This document shows, piece after piece, positions 37,661 through 45,642 of a stretch of DNA of 64,000 nucleotides. Position 1 is the first letter of the stretch; every line of letters starts with the position of its first letter. The notes under the pieces were generated by a model. It did no database searches, was not told the origin of the DNA, and saw nothing but the letters and a program-made list of their open reading frames with translations. A program made the position numbers and the translations under genes. Origin of the DNA: Thalassobius sp. Cn5-15. Its GTDB lineage: Bacteria; Pseudomonadota; Alphaproteobacteria; Rhodobacterales; Rhodobacteraceae. Location: NCBI RefSeq assembly GCF_022347685.1, contig NZ_JAKRGF010000004.1, forward strand, positions 124,001 to 188,000, in the 5' to 3' direction.

Positions 37661-38271
37661 AGCAGGCCCCTTTGTTCCAGTGCCGTGCGCAGGGCATCCG
37701 CCCCGGTGAAGTGGATGGCATCCCAACCCGCCGCGCGTGCGCCGTCGACGTTTTTGGGGCTGTCATCAATGAAAACGCAGTCTTCGGGTGCCACATTTGC
37801 GCGGTCACACAGAATGTCGAAGATGCGGCGGTCGGGTTTGATCACGCCTTCACGGCCAGAGATGACGAGGGTGCCAAACACCTCATCCAGTCGCGGGTGA
37901 GCTTTCAGGCCCTCGGGCCATGTCTCTGCCGACCAGTTGGTGATCGCATGCACCGGCACGCCACGGGATTTCAGATCGTCCAAGATCTCCCACGTGCCAG
38001 CCACCGCGTTTTGCACGGTTCTGGCATAGTTTGGCACATAATCCGCCAGTCGCCGCTGGTCTGCGGGATCCGCCAGTTCCTGTGCCATATCGGCGAAGGT
38101 TTCGCCGTTGTCACCGCGTAGATTGCGGTCGTAGAAATCGACACGCTGCATAAAGGCGTGGATGGCCGCCAGATCGTCAAACTGATCGGCCCAGGCCAAT
38201 TCCGGCTGCCAGTTGACCAGCACCTTGCCGATGTCAAAGACAACGACGGTGGGTTTCGCGGTCACGCTCAT
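37657..38271 (-). CDS. HAD-IA family hydrolase embedded between phnI and phnJ
   Basis: The 204-residue protein is a haloacid dehalogenase-type hydrolase. Motif I is VVVFDIGKVLVNW near residue 11 (DxG form, as in YihX-like phosphatases), motif II includes HAITNWSAETW, the lysine is in GVIKPDRRIFD, and motif IV is CVFIDDSPKNVDGA. It is most likely a sugar-phosphate phosphatase. It overlaps both phnI and phnJ by four bases (ATGA at each end), so it is translated in step with the C-P lyase core. That suggests a role in the pathway, perhaps removing a phosphate from a ribose phosphate intermediate; this is inference. Confidence 0.88.
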   Translation of the reverse strand: MSVTAKPTVVVFDIGKVLVNWQPELAWADQFDDLAAIHAFMQRVDFYDRNLRGDNGETFADMAQELADPADQRRLADYVPNYARTVQNAVAGTWEILDDLKSRGVPVHAITNWSAETWPEGLKAHPRLDEVFGTLVISGREGVIKPDRRIFDILCDRANVAPEDCVFIDDSPKNVDGARAAGWDAIHFTGADALRTALEQRGLL

Positions 38272-39362
38272 TCCGCCGCCTCCTGTTGCGGGGCGATGTT
38301 CGCCTCGGCCTCTGCACGCAGTTTACGCACCAGTTCCAGTTCGGACTGGAAATCGACGTAATGCGGCAGCTTGATATGTTCGAGGAAGCCGGTCGCCTGA
38401 ATATTGTCCGCGTGGTAGAGGACAAATTCAACGTCCTGCGCCGGGGCGCCCATGTTGTCCTCGCCCAGCTCTTCCCAACGCAAGGCGCGATCAACCAGCG
38501 CCATCGAGATCGACTTGCGCTCCGACTGACCGAAGACCAGACCGTAGCCACGGGTGAACTGTGGCGGTTCGGTTTTGGATCCGGTGAATTGGTTCACGGT
38601 TTCACATTCGGTCAGCTCAACCTCGCCCACCTCTATGGCAAATCCCAGCTCGGGGATCTCCATCTCTACCGCACAGGTGCCGATGCGCAATTCGCCAACA
38701 AAGGCGTGGTTGCGTGCATAGCCACGCTGGGTGGAATAGGCCATGCCAAGGACAAAACCTTCATCTCCACGGGTCAGTGCCTGAAGACGCAGCGCGCGAT
38801 CAGCAGGCAGTTCCAGTGGTTCGCGGGTCAGGTCGCGGGGGGTCTCGCCTGTGTCTACCTCTGTCTGGATCACACCCTCTTGCTTGAGGAAGGTGGTGAT
38901 ATGCGGCGTTGCTTCTTGCGGGGCATCGCGCGTCGGTGCTTTGGCCAGTTCACCATCGGCGGCCAGTTTGAAATCCAGCAGGCGGTGTGTGTAGTCAAAC
39001 GTCGGGCCCAGAACCTGACCGCCTGGCGCATCCTTGAAGGTGGCACTGACACGACGGTCGCAGGTCATCTCGGCGGTTTCCACCGGCAGGGTGGCGCCGA
39101 AACGCGGCAACGTGGTGCGGTAGGCGCGGATCAGGAACACAGCTTCGATCAGATCGCCACGGGCCTGTTTGATCGCCAGCGCGGCCAGATCGGGATCATA
39201 CAGCGATCCTTCGGCCATCACGCGGTTCACGGACAGCGCCAGTTGTTCGCGGATCTGTGCGACGGACAGTTCGGCGATGGCGGTATCCCCACGGCGTTCT
39301 TCCGCCAGCCAGGCGTGGGCGGCATCAATGGCCTTTTCGCCGCCTTTAACAGCTACATACAT
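38268..39362 (-). CDS. phnI: Phosphonate C-P lyase core subunit PhnI
   Basis: The 364-residue protein matches PhnI throughout, from MYVAVKGGEKAIDAAHAWLA to the C-terminal GFLEHIKLPHYVDFQSEL. PhnI is the nucleosidase-like subunit of the PhnGHIJ core complex; with PhnG, PhnH and PhnL it replaces the base of a nucleoside triphosphate with phosphonate. I chose the ATG at 39362, which overlaps the phnH stop by one base (TGATG). Its own stop overlaps the HAD gene. Confidence 0.96.
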   Translation of the reverse strand: MYVAVKGGEKAIDAAHAWLAEERRGDTAIAELSVAQIREQLALSVNRVMAEGSLYDPDLAALAIKQARGDLIEAVFLIRAYRTTLPRFGATLPVETAEMTCDRRVSATFKDAPGGQVLGPTFDYTHRLLDFKLAADGELAKAPTRDAPQEATPHITTFLKQEGVIQTEVDTGETPRDLTREPLELPADRALRLQALTRGDEGFVLGMAYSTQRGYARNHAFVGELRIGTCAVEMEIPELGFAIEVGEVELTECETVNQFTGSKTEPPQFTRGYGLVFGQSERKSISMALVDRALRWEELGEDNMGAPAQDVEFVLYHADNIQATGFLEHIKLPHYVDFQSELELVRKLRAEAEANIAPQQEAAE

Positions 39363-39955
39363 CAGACGGTCCTCACCTTGGTGGAACGGGGCAGGGCGGC
39401 CAGTTGGTCGCCTGCGCATAAAAACAAGTCATAGCCAAGAGGGAACAGTGCAGTGTTGGCGCGGGCAGCGGCGACGTCAGGTAGAGACAGCTGCGCGCTG
39501 TCCTTGATGCCGGGGCCGGTCAGGATGGCGCCGGTGTTGGAGAGCGCTGTCATCTCTACCACCAGTGTCGCGCTGCGGTCGGGGTATTCTGGCGTGCCGA
39601 TGCGGTAGGCACTGACAGGCTGCAGCGCGTCCCAGTCTCCAAAGGCAAAATCGGCCTCTTCCGCAGTTGCGAAAGGTGCGCTGGTGTGAAATGTCAGCCA
39701 GTCGCGCACGGCCGCGCAGTCCCATTTCCCCGCCAGATAGACTGGCGTGTTGTGGTCCAGCAACGTCAGCGCCAGCGTGCCTGCGGCTACAGATAAGGGC
39801 GCGGGGGGCAAGGCGAGGTCCAGCGTTTCGATCATACCGGGACGAGCCATAACATTCATCACCGCGCGAAAGGCGCGGGCGGATTGCTGTGGGGCCTCGG
39901 TGAAACCACCGCTCAAGGTTGGGGTTTGGGCCAGAGTTTGGGTAAGGGTCTGCAT
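39362..39955 (-). CDS. phnH: Phosphonate C-P lyase core subunit PhnH
   Basis: The 197-residue protein is a PhnH, a PLP-transferase-like fold without PLP in the C-P lyase core complex. Family features are SARAFRAVMNVMARPGMIETL near residue 25 (shown split) and GPGIKDSAQL near residue 150. It overlaps phnG and phnI by one base each (TGATG), which indicates translational coupling along the operon. Confidence 0.94.
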   Translation of the reverse strand: MQTLTQTLAQTPTLSGGFTEAPQQSARAFRAVMNVMARPGMIETLDLALPPAPLSVAAGTLALTLLDHNTPVYLAGKWDCAAVRDWLTFHTSAPFATAEEADFAFGDWDALQPVSAYRIGTPEYPDRSATLVVEMTALSNTGAILTGPGIKDSAQLSLPDVAAARANTALFPLGYDLFLCAGDQLAALPRSTKVRTV

Positions 39956-40422
39956 CAGTCCTCTCCTCTCGCCATGGTGAAGAAATCGACCTTAGTCGCG
40001 GCGGCTTTGGCGGCGCGGACGGCTTTGGCGCTGGCGCGTGCTTCGGCCAAGGGCGTCAGAATCTCGGCATGGATCGACTCGGCAGCATCGGTTTGCATCA
40101 TGGCGTCCACCAGTGCTGCAATCCGCGCCTTTTCCTTGCTGCGGCCCTGCACATAGGCGTGGCCAATAGGCCCATCGCTTAGTTGGACCGAACAGCGGGT
40201 TATCGTCATTTCGCCAAGGTTAAAAGCATTGCCGGTGGCGCCAATGCGGCCGCGCACCATGGTGCTGCCAAGTTCGGGTGTGCGCAGCATCTGGTGATCG
40301 GGGGCGGGGCGTTCCCCCCAAAGGGCCAGCACCTGCGCCTCTGGCGCTTTGGCCAGCAGGCTCATCCACGCCTTGCGCGCAGCCTGTTTTGGATCGCCGT
40401 TGAGGGCGGTTCTATCGCTCAT
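39955..40422 (-). CDS. phnG: Phosphonate C-P lyase core subunit PhnG
   Basis: The 155-residue protein is a PhnG, with ARKAWMSLLAKAPEAQV near the N-terminus, GRIGATGNAFNLGEMTITRC in the middle and the C-terminal KVDFFTMARGED. It is the first gene of the minus-strand operon phnG-H-I-HAD-J-K-L-N. The 115 bases between phnG and the divergent phnF hold a cluster of TTGTCTA-type half-sites, so repression by PhnF is likely. Confidence 0.94.
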   Translation of the reverse strand: MSDRTALNGDPKQAARKAWMSLLAKAPEAQVLALWGERPAPDHQMLRTPELGSTMVRGRIGATGNAFNLGEMTITRCSVQLSDGPIGHAYVQGRSKEKARIAALVDAMMQTDAAESIHAEILTPLAEARASAKAVRAAKAAATKVDFFTMARGED

Positions 40423-40467
40423 CTAGACACCTTGCAGATTTGTCTATTTATCTATACAACTAGACAA
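40423..40467. promoter_or_regulatory. Probable PhnF operator cluster between phnG and phnF
   Basis: TTGTCTA (40440-40446) and TAGACAA (40461-40467) form a perfect inverted repeat with 14 bases between; inside lies TCTATACAA (40451-40459) and, next to the phnG ATG, TCTAGACA (40423-40430). All are variants of one half-site, TTGTCTA/TAGACAA, as expected for a GntR/HutC-type regulator. The position covers the phnG start region, so binding would block phnG transcription. Confidence 0.7.
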
Positions 40468-40537
40468 GTCATAAGATTTTGTCGCCGCATGAGGCAAGTT
40501 TTGTTTTGTGAAACCTTGGTGACAGCGTGAGGGGCAG

Positions 40538-41245
40538 ATGGCGAAGACACCGATCTGGAAATCGATTTCCAACACACTGAATGGCGAGATTGCGGCCGGC
40601 CATTATCGCGCTGGGGATAAGCTGCCGACTGAATCCCAACTGGCGGCGCGGTTTAGCGTGAACCGTCATACGGTGCGCCGCGCGTTGCAGGCGTTGCAGG
40701 AGCAGGGGCTGACGCAATCACGACGCGGCGCAGGTGTGTTTGTGATGGCTGAGCCGACTGACTATCCCATTGGCCAGCGCGTGCGCTTTCACCAAAGCCT
40801 GCAGGCGGCGGGGCGCATGGCGACCAAGAAGGTGCTGAACCTGCAAACCCGCCCCTCGAACAAGGCAGAGGCAGAGGCGCTGGGCCTCTATCAGGGCGAT
40901 CCGGTGCATGTCTATGAAGGGGTCTCATTGGCCGATCACGTACCAGTGGCGCTGGCACGCACGGTGTTTCCTGCAGCACGTTTTCCCGGTCTGCCGGCAA
41001 GTCTGATGCATTTCGGATCAATAACCGAGGCGCTTGCCGCCGAAGGTGTGGCGGACTACACTCGCAAATCCACCCGCATCACGGCTGTGGTTGCCGATGC
41101 GACTCAAGCCAGTCAGTTGAACATCACCGAAGGTGCGCCTTTGTTGCGGACAAAGGCGATCAGCGTCGATGAACAGGGCAGTAGGGTTGAGTATGGTCAT
41201 ACATGGTTCGTCGGCGACCGTATGACGGTGGTGGTAGAGGGGTGA
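40538..41245 (+). CDS. phnF: GntR/HutC-family phosphonate regulator PhnF
   Basis: The 235-residue protein has an N-terminal GntR winged helix (AGDKLPTESQLAARFSVNRH followed by TVRRALQALQEQG) and a C-terminal UTRA ligand-binding domain (from about residue 90, with LYQGDPVHVYEGVSLAD). It matches PhnF regulators of C-P lyase operons. GAGGGG precedes the ATG. It is divergent from phnG with a half-site cluster between, and is followed by the second phnM-like gene. Confidence 0.92.
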   Translation: MAKTPIWKSISNTLNGEIAAGHYRAGDKLPTESQLAARFSVNRHTVRRALQALQEQGLTQSRRGAGVFVMAEPTDYPIGQRVRFHQSLQAAGRMATKKVLNLQTRPSNKAEAEALGLYQGDPVHVYEGVSLADHVPVALARTVFPAARFPGLPASLMHFGSITEALAAEGVADYTRKSTRITAVVADATQASQLNITEGAPLLRTKAISVDEQGSRVEYGHTWFVGDRMTVVVEG

Positions 41246-41350
41246 AAGTGACCCCTAGGCGCCATTTATTCGTGAAAACTCAACGGATCTGTCACCTCGC
41301 CGACACAGAAGTTGCGTAATAAGAAGGCAACTTGGTCATGAGGCAGGCAA

Positions 41351-42535
41351 ATGCAGCACCGACTCCCCCCTGTGCGTCTGACCGGCGCAACCGTCCTGCG
41401 TGACGGCGAAATGCAGAACCGATCCGTGGTGATCGAGGATGGCCGGATCACCAAAGGTCCGCGCCCGGCGATTGATTTGTCGGGTTATTATATCTTGCCG
41501 GGCATCATTGACCTGCATGGGGACGCCTTCGAACGTCATATCGCACCGCGCCCCTCGGCGCCGTTTCCGATTGAAACTGGTCTGCAGCTGACAGATCGCG
41601 ATGCGGCTGCGAATGGGGTGACCACAGCTTGGCTGGCGCAAAGCTGGTCATGGGAAGGCGGCATGCGCGGTCCCGATTTTGCCGAGGATGTGCTGGTCAA
41701 GCTGGCCGACTATCGGGCCCAAGCGTTGACTGACCTGCGCATTCAGATCCGCTATGAAACGCACATGGTCGACACGGTAGAACGGCTGCTGTGCGCGGTG
41801 CGCCGCTACGGCGTCGATTATGTGGCCTTCAACAACCATATTGATGAGGCATTTAGCAGCGCGCAGGTCAATCCGGCGCGTATCGCTCAATGGGCTGCGC
41901 AAAGTGGCCGCACCGCGCGCGAACATCTGACCGTGGTCGAAAAGGCCGCTGCCCGTGCGTCCGAAGTGCCGCGCAGCCTGTGCCGCCTGGCCGAGGCGTT
42001 TGATACGCTGGGTATCCTGTACGGATCGCATGATGACGCCACCGCCGAACAGCGCGAGCATTACGCAATGATCGGGGCACGGATCTGTGAATTTCCAACC
42101 GCCCGCCCCCCTGCCGCAGCTGCGGCAGCGATGGGGGATCCGGTTCTGTTGGGCGCACCCAATGTGGTGCGAGGAGGCTCTCAGGCGGGCAACATTTCAG
42201 CCACGCATCTGATCCGTGAGGGGCTGTGTGACGCCTTGGTTTCTGATTATTTCTACCCTGCGCTGTCGCAGGCGGCCTTTGCCTTGGTGGATCAGGGTGT
42301 TCTGTCTCTGCCCAAGGCATGGGCGCTGATTTCCCAAGGTCCGGCCGAAATTCTGCGTCTGGCGGATCGTGGGGCGATTGCGCCCGGCAAACGCGCCGAT
42401 CTGACGATCGTGCACAAGGAACGCCGCACAGTAGAGGCGACGATCTGTGATGGGCGCCTGTCCTTCCTCAGTGGTGAGGCGGCGCAGCGGTTTATGATGA
42501 TTGAAGATCGCGACATGAGGTTGGCGGCGGAATAA
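41351..42535 (+). CDS. phnM: Second PhnM-like amidohydrolase
   Basis: The 394-residue protein is a divergent PhnM paralogue: GIIDLHGDAFERHIAPRP near residue 52 parallels the first PhnM, YGSHDDATAEQREHY replaces its SHDDTT region, and GAPNVVRGGSQAGN and DALVSDYFYPAL match the family. The HxDNxERH motif has become HGDAFERH, so metal or substrate contacts may differ. It may act on a different ribose-phosphonate triphosphate. It lies 105 bases after phnF with GAGG before its ATG; a weak Pho-box-like CTGTCAC-N4-CCGACAC is at 41289-41306. A terminator follows. Confidence 0.85.
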   Translation: MQHRLPPVRLTGATVLRDGEMQNRSVVIEDGRITKGPRPAIDLSGYYILPGIIDLHGDAFERHIAPRPSAPFPIETGLQLTDRDAAANGVTTAWLAQSWSWEGGMRGPDFAEDVLVKLADYRAQALTDLRIQIRYETHMVDTVERLLCAVRRYGVDYVAFNNHIDEAFSSAQVNPARIAQWAAQSGRTAREHLTVVEKAAARASEVPRSLCRLAEAFDTLGILYGSHDDATAEQREHYAMIGARICEFPTARPPAAAAAAMGDPVLLGAPNVVRGGSQAGNISATHLIREGLCDALVSDYFYPALSQAAFALVDQGVLSLPKAWALISQGPAEILRLADRGAIAPGKRADLTIVHKERRTVEATICDGRLSFLSGEAAQRFMMIEDRDMRLAAE

Positions 42536-42651
42536 CGGCTGCTTTTGCCTTGATCCAGTCACCGAATCGTCAAGAAAAGCAGATATCCATGAGGAGAGGC
42601 GAGTGAGTGCGCCTCTATATTTAAGCACCAAATCTTAGCCTATTCCCAAGC

Positions 42652-42682
42652 ATGCGGCCCTTTCCCCAAGGGTCGCATTTTT
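42652..42682 (+). terminator. Terminator of the phnF-phnM2 unit
   Basis: ATGCGGCCCTT (42652-42662) pairs with AAGGGTCGCAT (42668-42678), with one G-U pair and loop TCCCC, and then a run of T (42678-42682). It lies about 115 bases past the second phnM-like gene. Confidence 0.8.
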
Positions 42683-42699
42683 GGTGTGCGGACGCTGCA

Positions 42700-43320
42700 T
42701 TAAGCACCTTCATATTTTTCCAGAAATGCCTCAGCGGGCATTGCGCGAAAATGAGGCAGGGCCGCGCGCAGGCGGTCATGATCCCAATCCCACCATGCCA
42801 ATGCGATCATGCGGTCTGCCACGTCCTCCGTAAAACGGCGGCGCAGGGGCTGGGCGCTGACGCCGGCGACGATGGTGTAGGGGGCCACATCCTTGGTCAC
42901 GATGGCGCCAGATGCGATGATGGCACCATGGCCGATGGTTATCTCTGGCTTGACCTGCGCATTGTGGCCGATCCAGACATCATGGCCGATGGTGATGCAG
43001 CGGGAAGCCCGGTGGGCAAAGAACGCTTCGTCCACGCCTGCGCCGTCCCAATAATCATCAGAACGATAGAGGAAGTGGTGCATGCTGGCGGTGTGCATCG
43101 GATGATCAGTGGCGCCAAGGCGCACGTAGCTGGCGATATTTGCAAACTTGCCGACGTCCGCGTTCGCCACATCCGCGTAGCGGTCACAGTAGGAATAATC
43201 GCCAAAGCTACTGTTCTGGATGCGGCTGCCGCGTCCCACCTCGCAATAGCTGCCAAAGGTGCTGCCCCTCACCTCTGCATCGGGGTGCAGAAAGGGGGTG
43301 TCTGCGCTTAGTCTGGGCAT
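42700..43320 (-). CDS. Phosphonate-locus hexapeptide-repeat acyltransferase
   Basis: The 206-residue protein is a left-handed beta-helix (hexapeptide repeat) acyltransferase of the kind found in phosphonate loci. Repeats such as STFGSYCEVGRGSRIQNS and ITIGHGAIIASGAIVTKDVA are clear, and the catalytic histidine is probably in ATDHPMHTASMHH. It may acetylate an aminophosphonate before C-P lysis, as PhnO does, although PhnO is a GNAT enzyme and unrelated. It lies downstream of the phnCDE1E2 transporter on the same strand, but after that operon's terminator. Confidence 0.88.
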   Translation of the reverse strand: MPRLSADTPFLHPDAEVRGSTFGSYCEVGRGSRIQNSSFGDYSYCDRYADVANADVGKFANIASYVRLGATDHPMHTASMHHFLYRSDDYWDGAGVDEAFFAHRASRCITIGHDVWIGHNAQVKPEITIGHGAIIASGAIVTKDVAPYTIVAGVSAQPLRRRFTEDVADRMIALAWWDWDHDRLRAALPHFRAMPAEAFLEKYEGA

Positions 43321-43339
43321 TGGTCATGTCCTTTTCAGT

Positions 43340-43372
43340 AAAAAGGCCCGCCAGCGGTAAAGCCGGCAGGCC
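43340..43372 (-). terminator. Terminator downstream of phnE2
   Basis: Arms 43362-43372 and 43345-43355 pair over 11 positions with six bases in the loop; two G-U pairs form only in the leftward RNA. A run of five T follows on the minus strand (43344-43340). It would separate the transporter operon from the acyltransferase, perhaps incompletely. Confidence 0.8.
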
Positions 43373-43398
43373 CTCGATCAACGGAAGGGGGAGGATCC

Positions 43399-44697
43399 TT
43401 AGCCTTTGATCAATTTGCGCCGCAGGATGCCGGACAGCCAGTCCATCATCATCACCATCACGATGATCAGCATGATGTAGTAAGACACTTCTTCCCAGTC
43501 TTTCTGCGTAATGATCGCCTGTGTCAGCAGCAGACCAATGCCGCCGCCGGTGATCGCGCCAATGATGGTGGCCGAACGGGTGTTACTTTCGAGGAAGTAG
43601 AGCACCTGACTTAGCAGGATTGGTGTCACCTGCGGCAGCACGCCGAACCGGTAGCGCTGCAGCGGCTTGGCGCCGGTGGACTGGATGCCCTCAATCTGTT
43701 TGCCATCGACGTTTTCCAGCGCCTCCGAGAACATTTTGCCGAAGCTGCCAGTGTCGGTGATCAGGATCGCCAACGCGCCGGTTAGCGGGCCGGGGCCGAA
43801 GGCGCGGGACAACACGATGGTCCAGATCAGCGCATCCACCCCACGGAAGAAGTCGAACACCCGTCGCATTGCAAAGCGCAGCGCCATCAGCGGGGCAAAG
43901 TTCTTGGCCGCCAGAAAGGCCAGCGGCAGAGATACCAGTGCCGCACCACAGGTGCCGAGGAAGGCCATCAGGATGGTTTCAAAGATCGCCCATGCCACAT
44001 CCGCATGACGCCACATCTTATTGTTCCAGACATCACTGGCAATGGCACCCGCCTCGCCAGTGACGGCGCGGCTCAGCACCTCACCCCAGCCCATATTGTG
44101 ATAGGGGCTGTCGAGGGTGAAGAAGAACAATTCCCAGCCATAGTTGTATTTGAACACTTCGGACCGGTTGCGGGTCACGGTCAGGCGGCCTGCGTCGGTG
44201 TAAACTGCCAGACGGTTTTTAGATGCGTTGATCCAGTCGGGCAGATCCCCTGCGGGGAATTGTGCCTGAACGCCGCGTCGGCCCGGTTCGGTGACGATCA
44301 GCCCGTAGTCCGGAATGTCATAGGTCACCTGCGTTTCGCCAAATGTCACGACGTGGCCGTTGCCCAGATCAATCACGGTGTCAGTGCCAAAGGTTACCCA
44401 GTCCGGCGATTGGCCTGCGGGGTAGGCGCCTTTGCGTTCGCCTTCGACAGCGATGGAAACGGTGGCATTGCGGTTGTCACGGGTGACGTGTGTTTTGTAG
44501 CTGTAGCTGTCACGCACCAGCGTTTTGCCGTTGTCCAGATTGGCGCGGCCTGACAGACCCGCGATATCAAAGGCAAAGAAGATATAGGCGAAATAGGCCA
44601 GTACCAGTGCGGGCAGGCCAAAGGCCAGAAGGCGCTTGCGCCAGAACAGCGTGTCGATCTGCGGTTTCAGCGCAGTTGCATCAGCGGTCATGGTCAT
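43399..44697 (-). CDS. phnE: Phosphonate ABC transporter permease PhnE, long form
   Basis: The 432-residue protein has one N-terminal helix (LLAFGLPALVLAYFAYIFFAF, about 27-47), then some 180 mostly polar residues likely to be periplasmic, then a regular permease core from about residue 235 with the EAA-like cytoplasmic loop EALENVDGKQIEGIQSTGAK and a final helix near the C-terminus. A usual PhnE has under 300 residues, so the insert is the remarkable part. It overlaps phnE1 by four bases (ATGA), so the two permeases probably pair as a heterodimer. Confidence 0.92.
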   Translation of the reverse strand: MTMTADATALKPQIDTLFWRKRLLAFGLPALVLAYFAYIFFAFDIAGLSGRANLDNGKTLVRDSYSYKTHVTRDNRNATVSIAVEGERKGAYPAGQSPDWVTFGTDTVIDLGNGHVVTFGETQVTYDIPDYGLIVTEPGRRGVQAQFPAGDLPDWINASKNRLAVYTDAGRLTVTRNRSEVFKYNYGWELFFFTLDSPYHNMGWGEVLSRAVTGEAGAIASDVWNNKMWRHADVAWAIFETILMAFLGTCGAALVSLPLAFLAAKNFAPLMALRFAMRRVFDFFRGVDALIWTIVLSRAFGPGPLTGALAILITDTGSFGKMFSEALENVDGKQIEGIQSTGAKPLQRYRFGVLPQVTPILLSQVLYFLESNTRSATIIGAITGGGIGLLLTQAIITQKDWEEVSYYIMLIIVMVMMMDWLSGILRRKLIKG

Positions 44698-45575
44698 TGG
44701 GTAGCCTCTTTCAGCTTTGCACCATGGGTCAGACGGTGTCGCACTTCGGATGACAGCTGATCCACGATCACGATGGTGGCAAACAGCAGGATAAAGATGG
44801 CGGCGGCCTCGTCATATTGACCTTTGCCCCAGGACATAGCGTTCTTCAGCTCATAGCCGATGCCGCCTGCACCGACGAAGCCCAGGATAGCGGAGGCGCG
44901 AATGTTCACCTCAAACCGCAACAGCGCGTAGCTGAGGAAGTTGGGCATCACCTGCGGCAGAACCCCAAGGATCATACGCTGCGACCAGCTGGCGCCAACC
45001 GATTGCAGACCCTCAACCGGTTTGAGGGAGGCGTTTTCATTGACCTCGGAAAACAGTTTTCCAAGGGCACCTACGGTGTGCAGTGAAATGGCGATCATCG
45101 CAGGCACCGGACCACCGCCAAGGATAAAGATAAGAATCAGTGCGATCACAATCTCGGGGATGGCACGGGTGATGTCCATCAGGCGCCGGAACAGTGGTAT
45201 CAGGCGCGGCCACCGCGCCAGCCCACGGGTCGACAGTAGCGACAGAACAATCGCCGCCATCGCACCTAGCAGGGTCGAGGCACCGGCGATGTTGATCGTT
45301 TCAATCAGCGAGGGCAGGAATGTCACAAAATGGGCCGGCATTTCCGCCAGCTTTTGTCCTGCTTCACCTAATACTTCGGCGGGGAAGTCAAACAGACGGT
45401 GCATCCCGTCAAAGAAGCCGCCCGCGTTGCGGTCATCGGCAGTGCGGAAACCCGCGACCATCAGGGCCACAAACACCGCCAACATGATGGCGCTATAGGT
45501 GCGGCGACGACGGGTCATTTCCAGATAATGGGTGCGGATGTCCGCAATCGGCGCATCGGCGGTTAGATCGGCCAT
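44694..45575 (-). CDS. phnE: Phosphonate ABC transporter permease PhnE, standard form
   Basis: The 293-residue inner-membrane permease has an N-terminal helix (YSAIMLAVFVALMVAGF), a BPD_transp-1 core of about five helices and the EAA-type loop SEVNENASLKPVEGLQSVGA that contacts the ATPase PhnC. It overlaps phnE2 by four bases and lies downstream of phnD, separated by a terminator-like hairpin. With PhnC and PhnD it forms the phosphonate importer. Confidence 0.94.
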   Translation of the reverse strand: MADLTADAPIADIRTHYLEMTRRRRTYSAIMLAVFVALMVAGFRTADDRNAGGFFDGMHRLFDFPAEVLGEAGQKLAEMPAHFVTFLPSLIETINIAGASTLLGAMAAIVLSLLSTRGLARWPRLIPLFRRLMDITRAIPEIVIALILIFILGGGPVPAMIAISLHTVGALGKLFSEVNENASLKPVEGLQSVGASWSQRMILGVLPQVMPNFLSYALLRFEVNIRASAILGFVGAGGIGYELKNAMSWGKGQYDEAAAIFILLFATIVIVDQLSSEVRHRLTHGAKLKEATQ

Positions 45576-45591
45576 GATGTATACCTCAAGT

Positions 45592-45626
45592 AAAAACAGG
45601 CCCCGGCATGAAATGCGGGGCCTGTT
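45592..45626 (-). terminator. Hairpin between phnD and phnE1, partial terminator
   Basis: A stem of about 12-14 bp (45613-45626 with 45595-45608; core AACAGGCCCCG) is followed by five T on the minus strand. It lies 16 bases past phnD and inside the operon, so it probably attenuates rather than ends transcription, giving more binding protein than permease. It may also protect the phnD mRNA 3' end. Confidence 0.75.
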
Positions 45627-45642
45627 TCAAGAAAGGGAAAGC

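Noticed and set aside
38286-39434. 382-codon plus-strand frame opposite phnI
   Set aside because: Shadow of phnI; the translated sequence has no recognisable domain.
41289-41306. Pho box before the second phnM-like gene
   Set aside because: CTGTCAC is good but the second half, CCGACAC, matches only four of seven positions; kept only as a remark.
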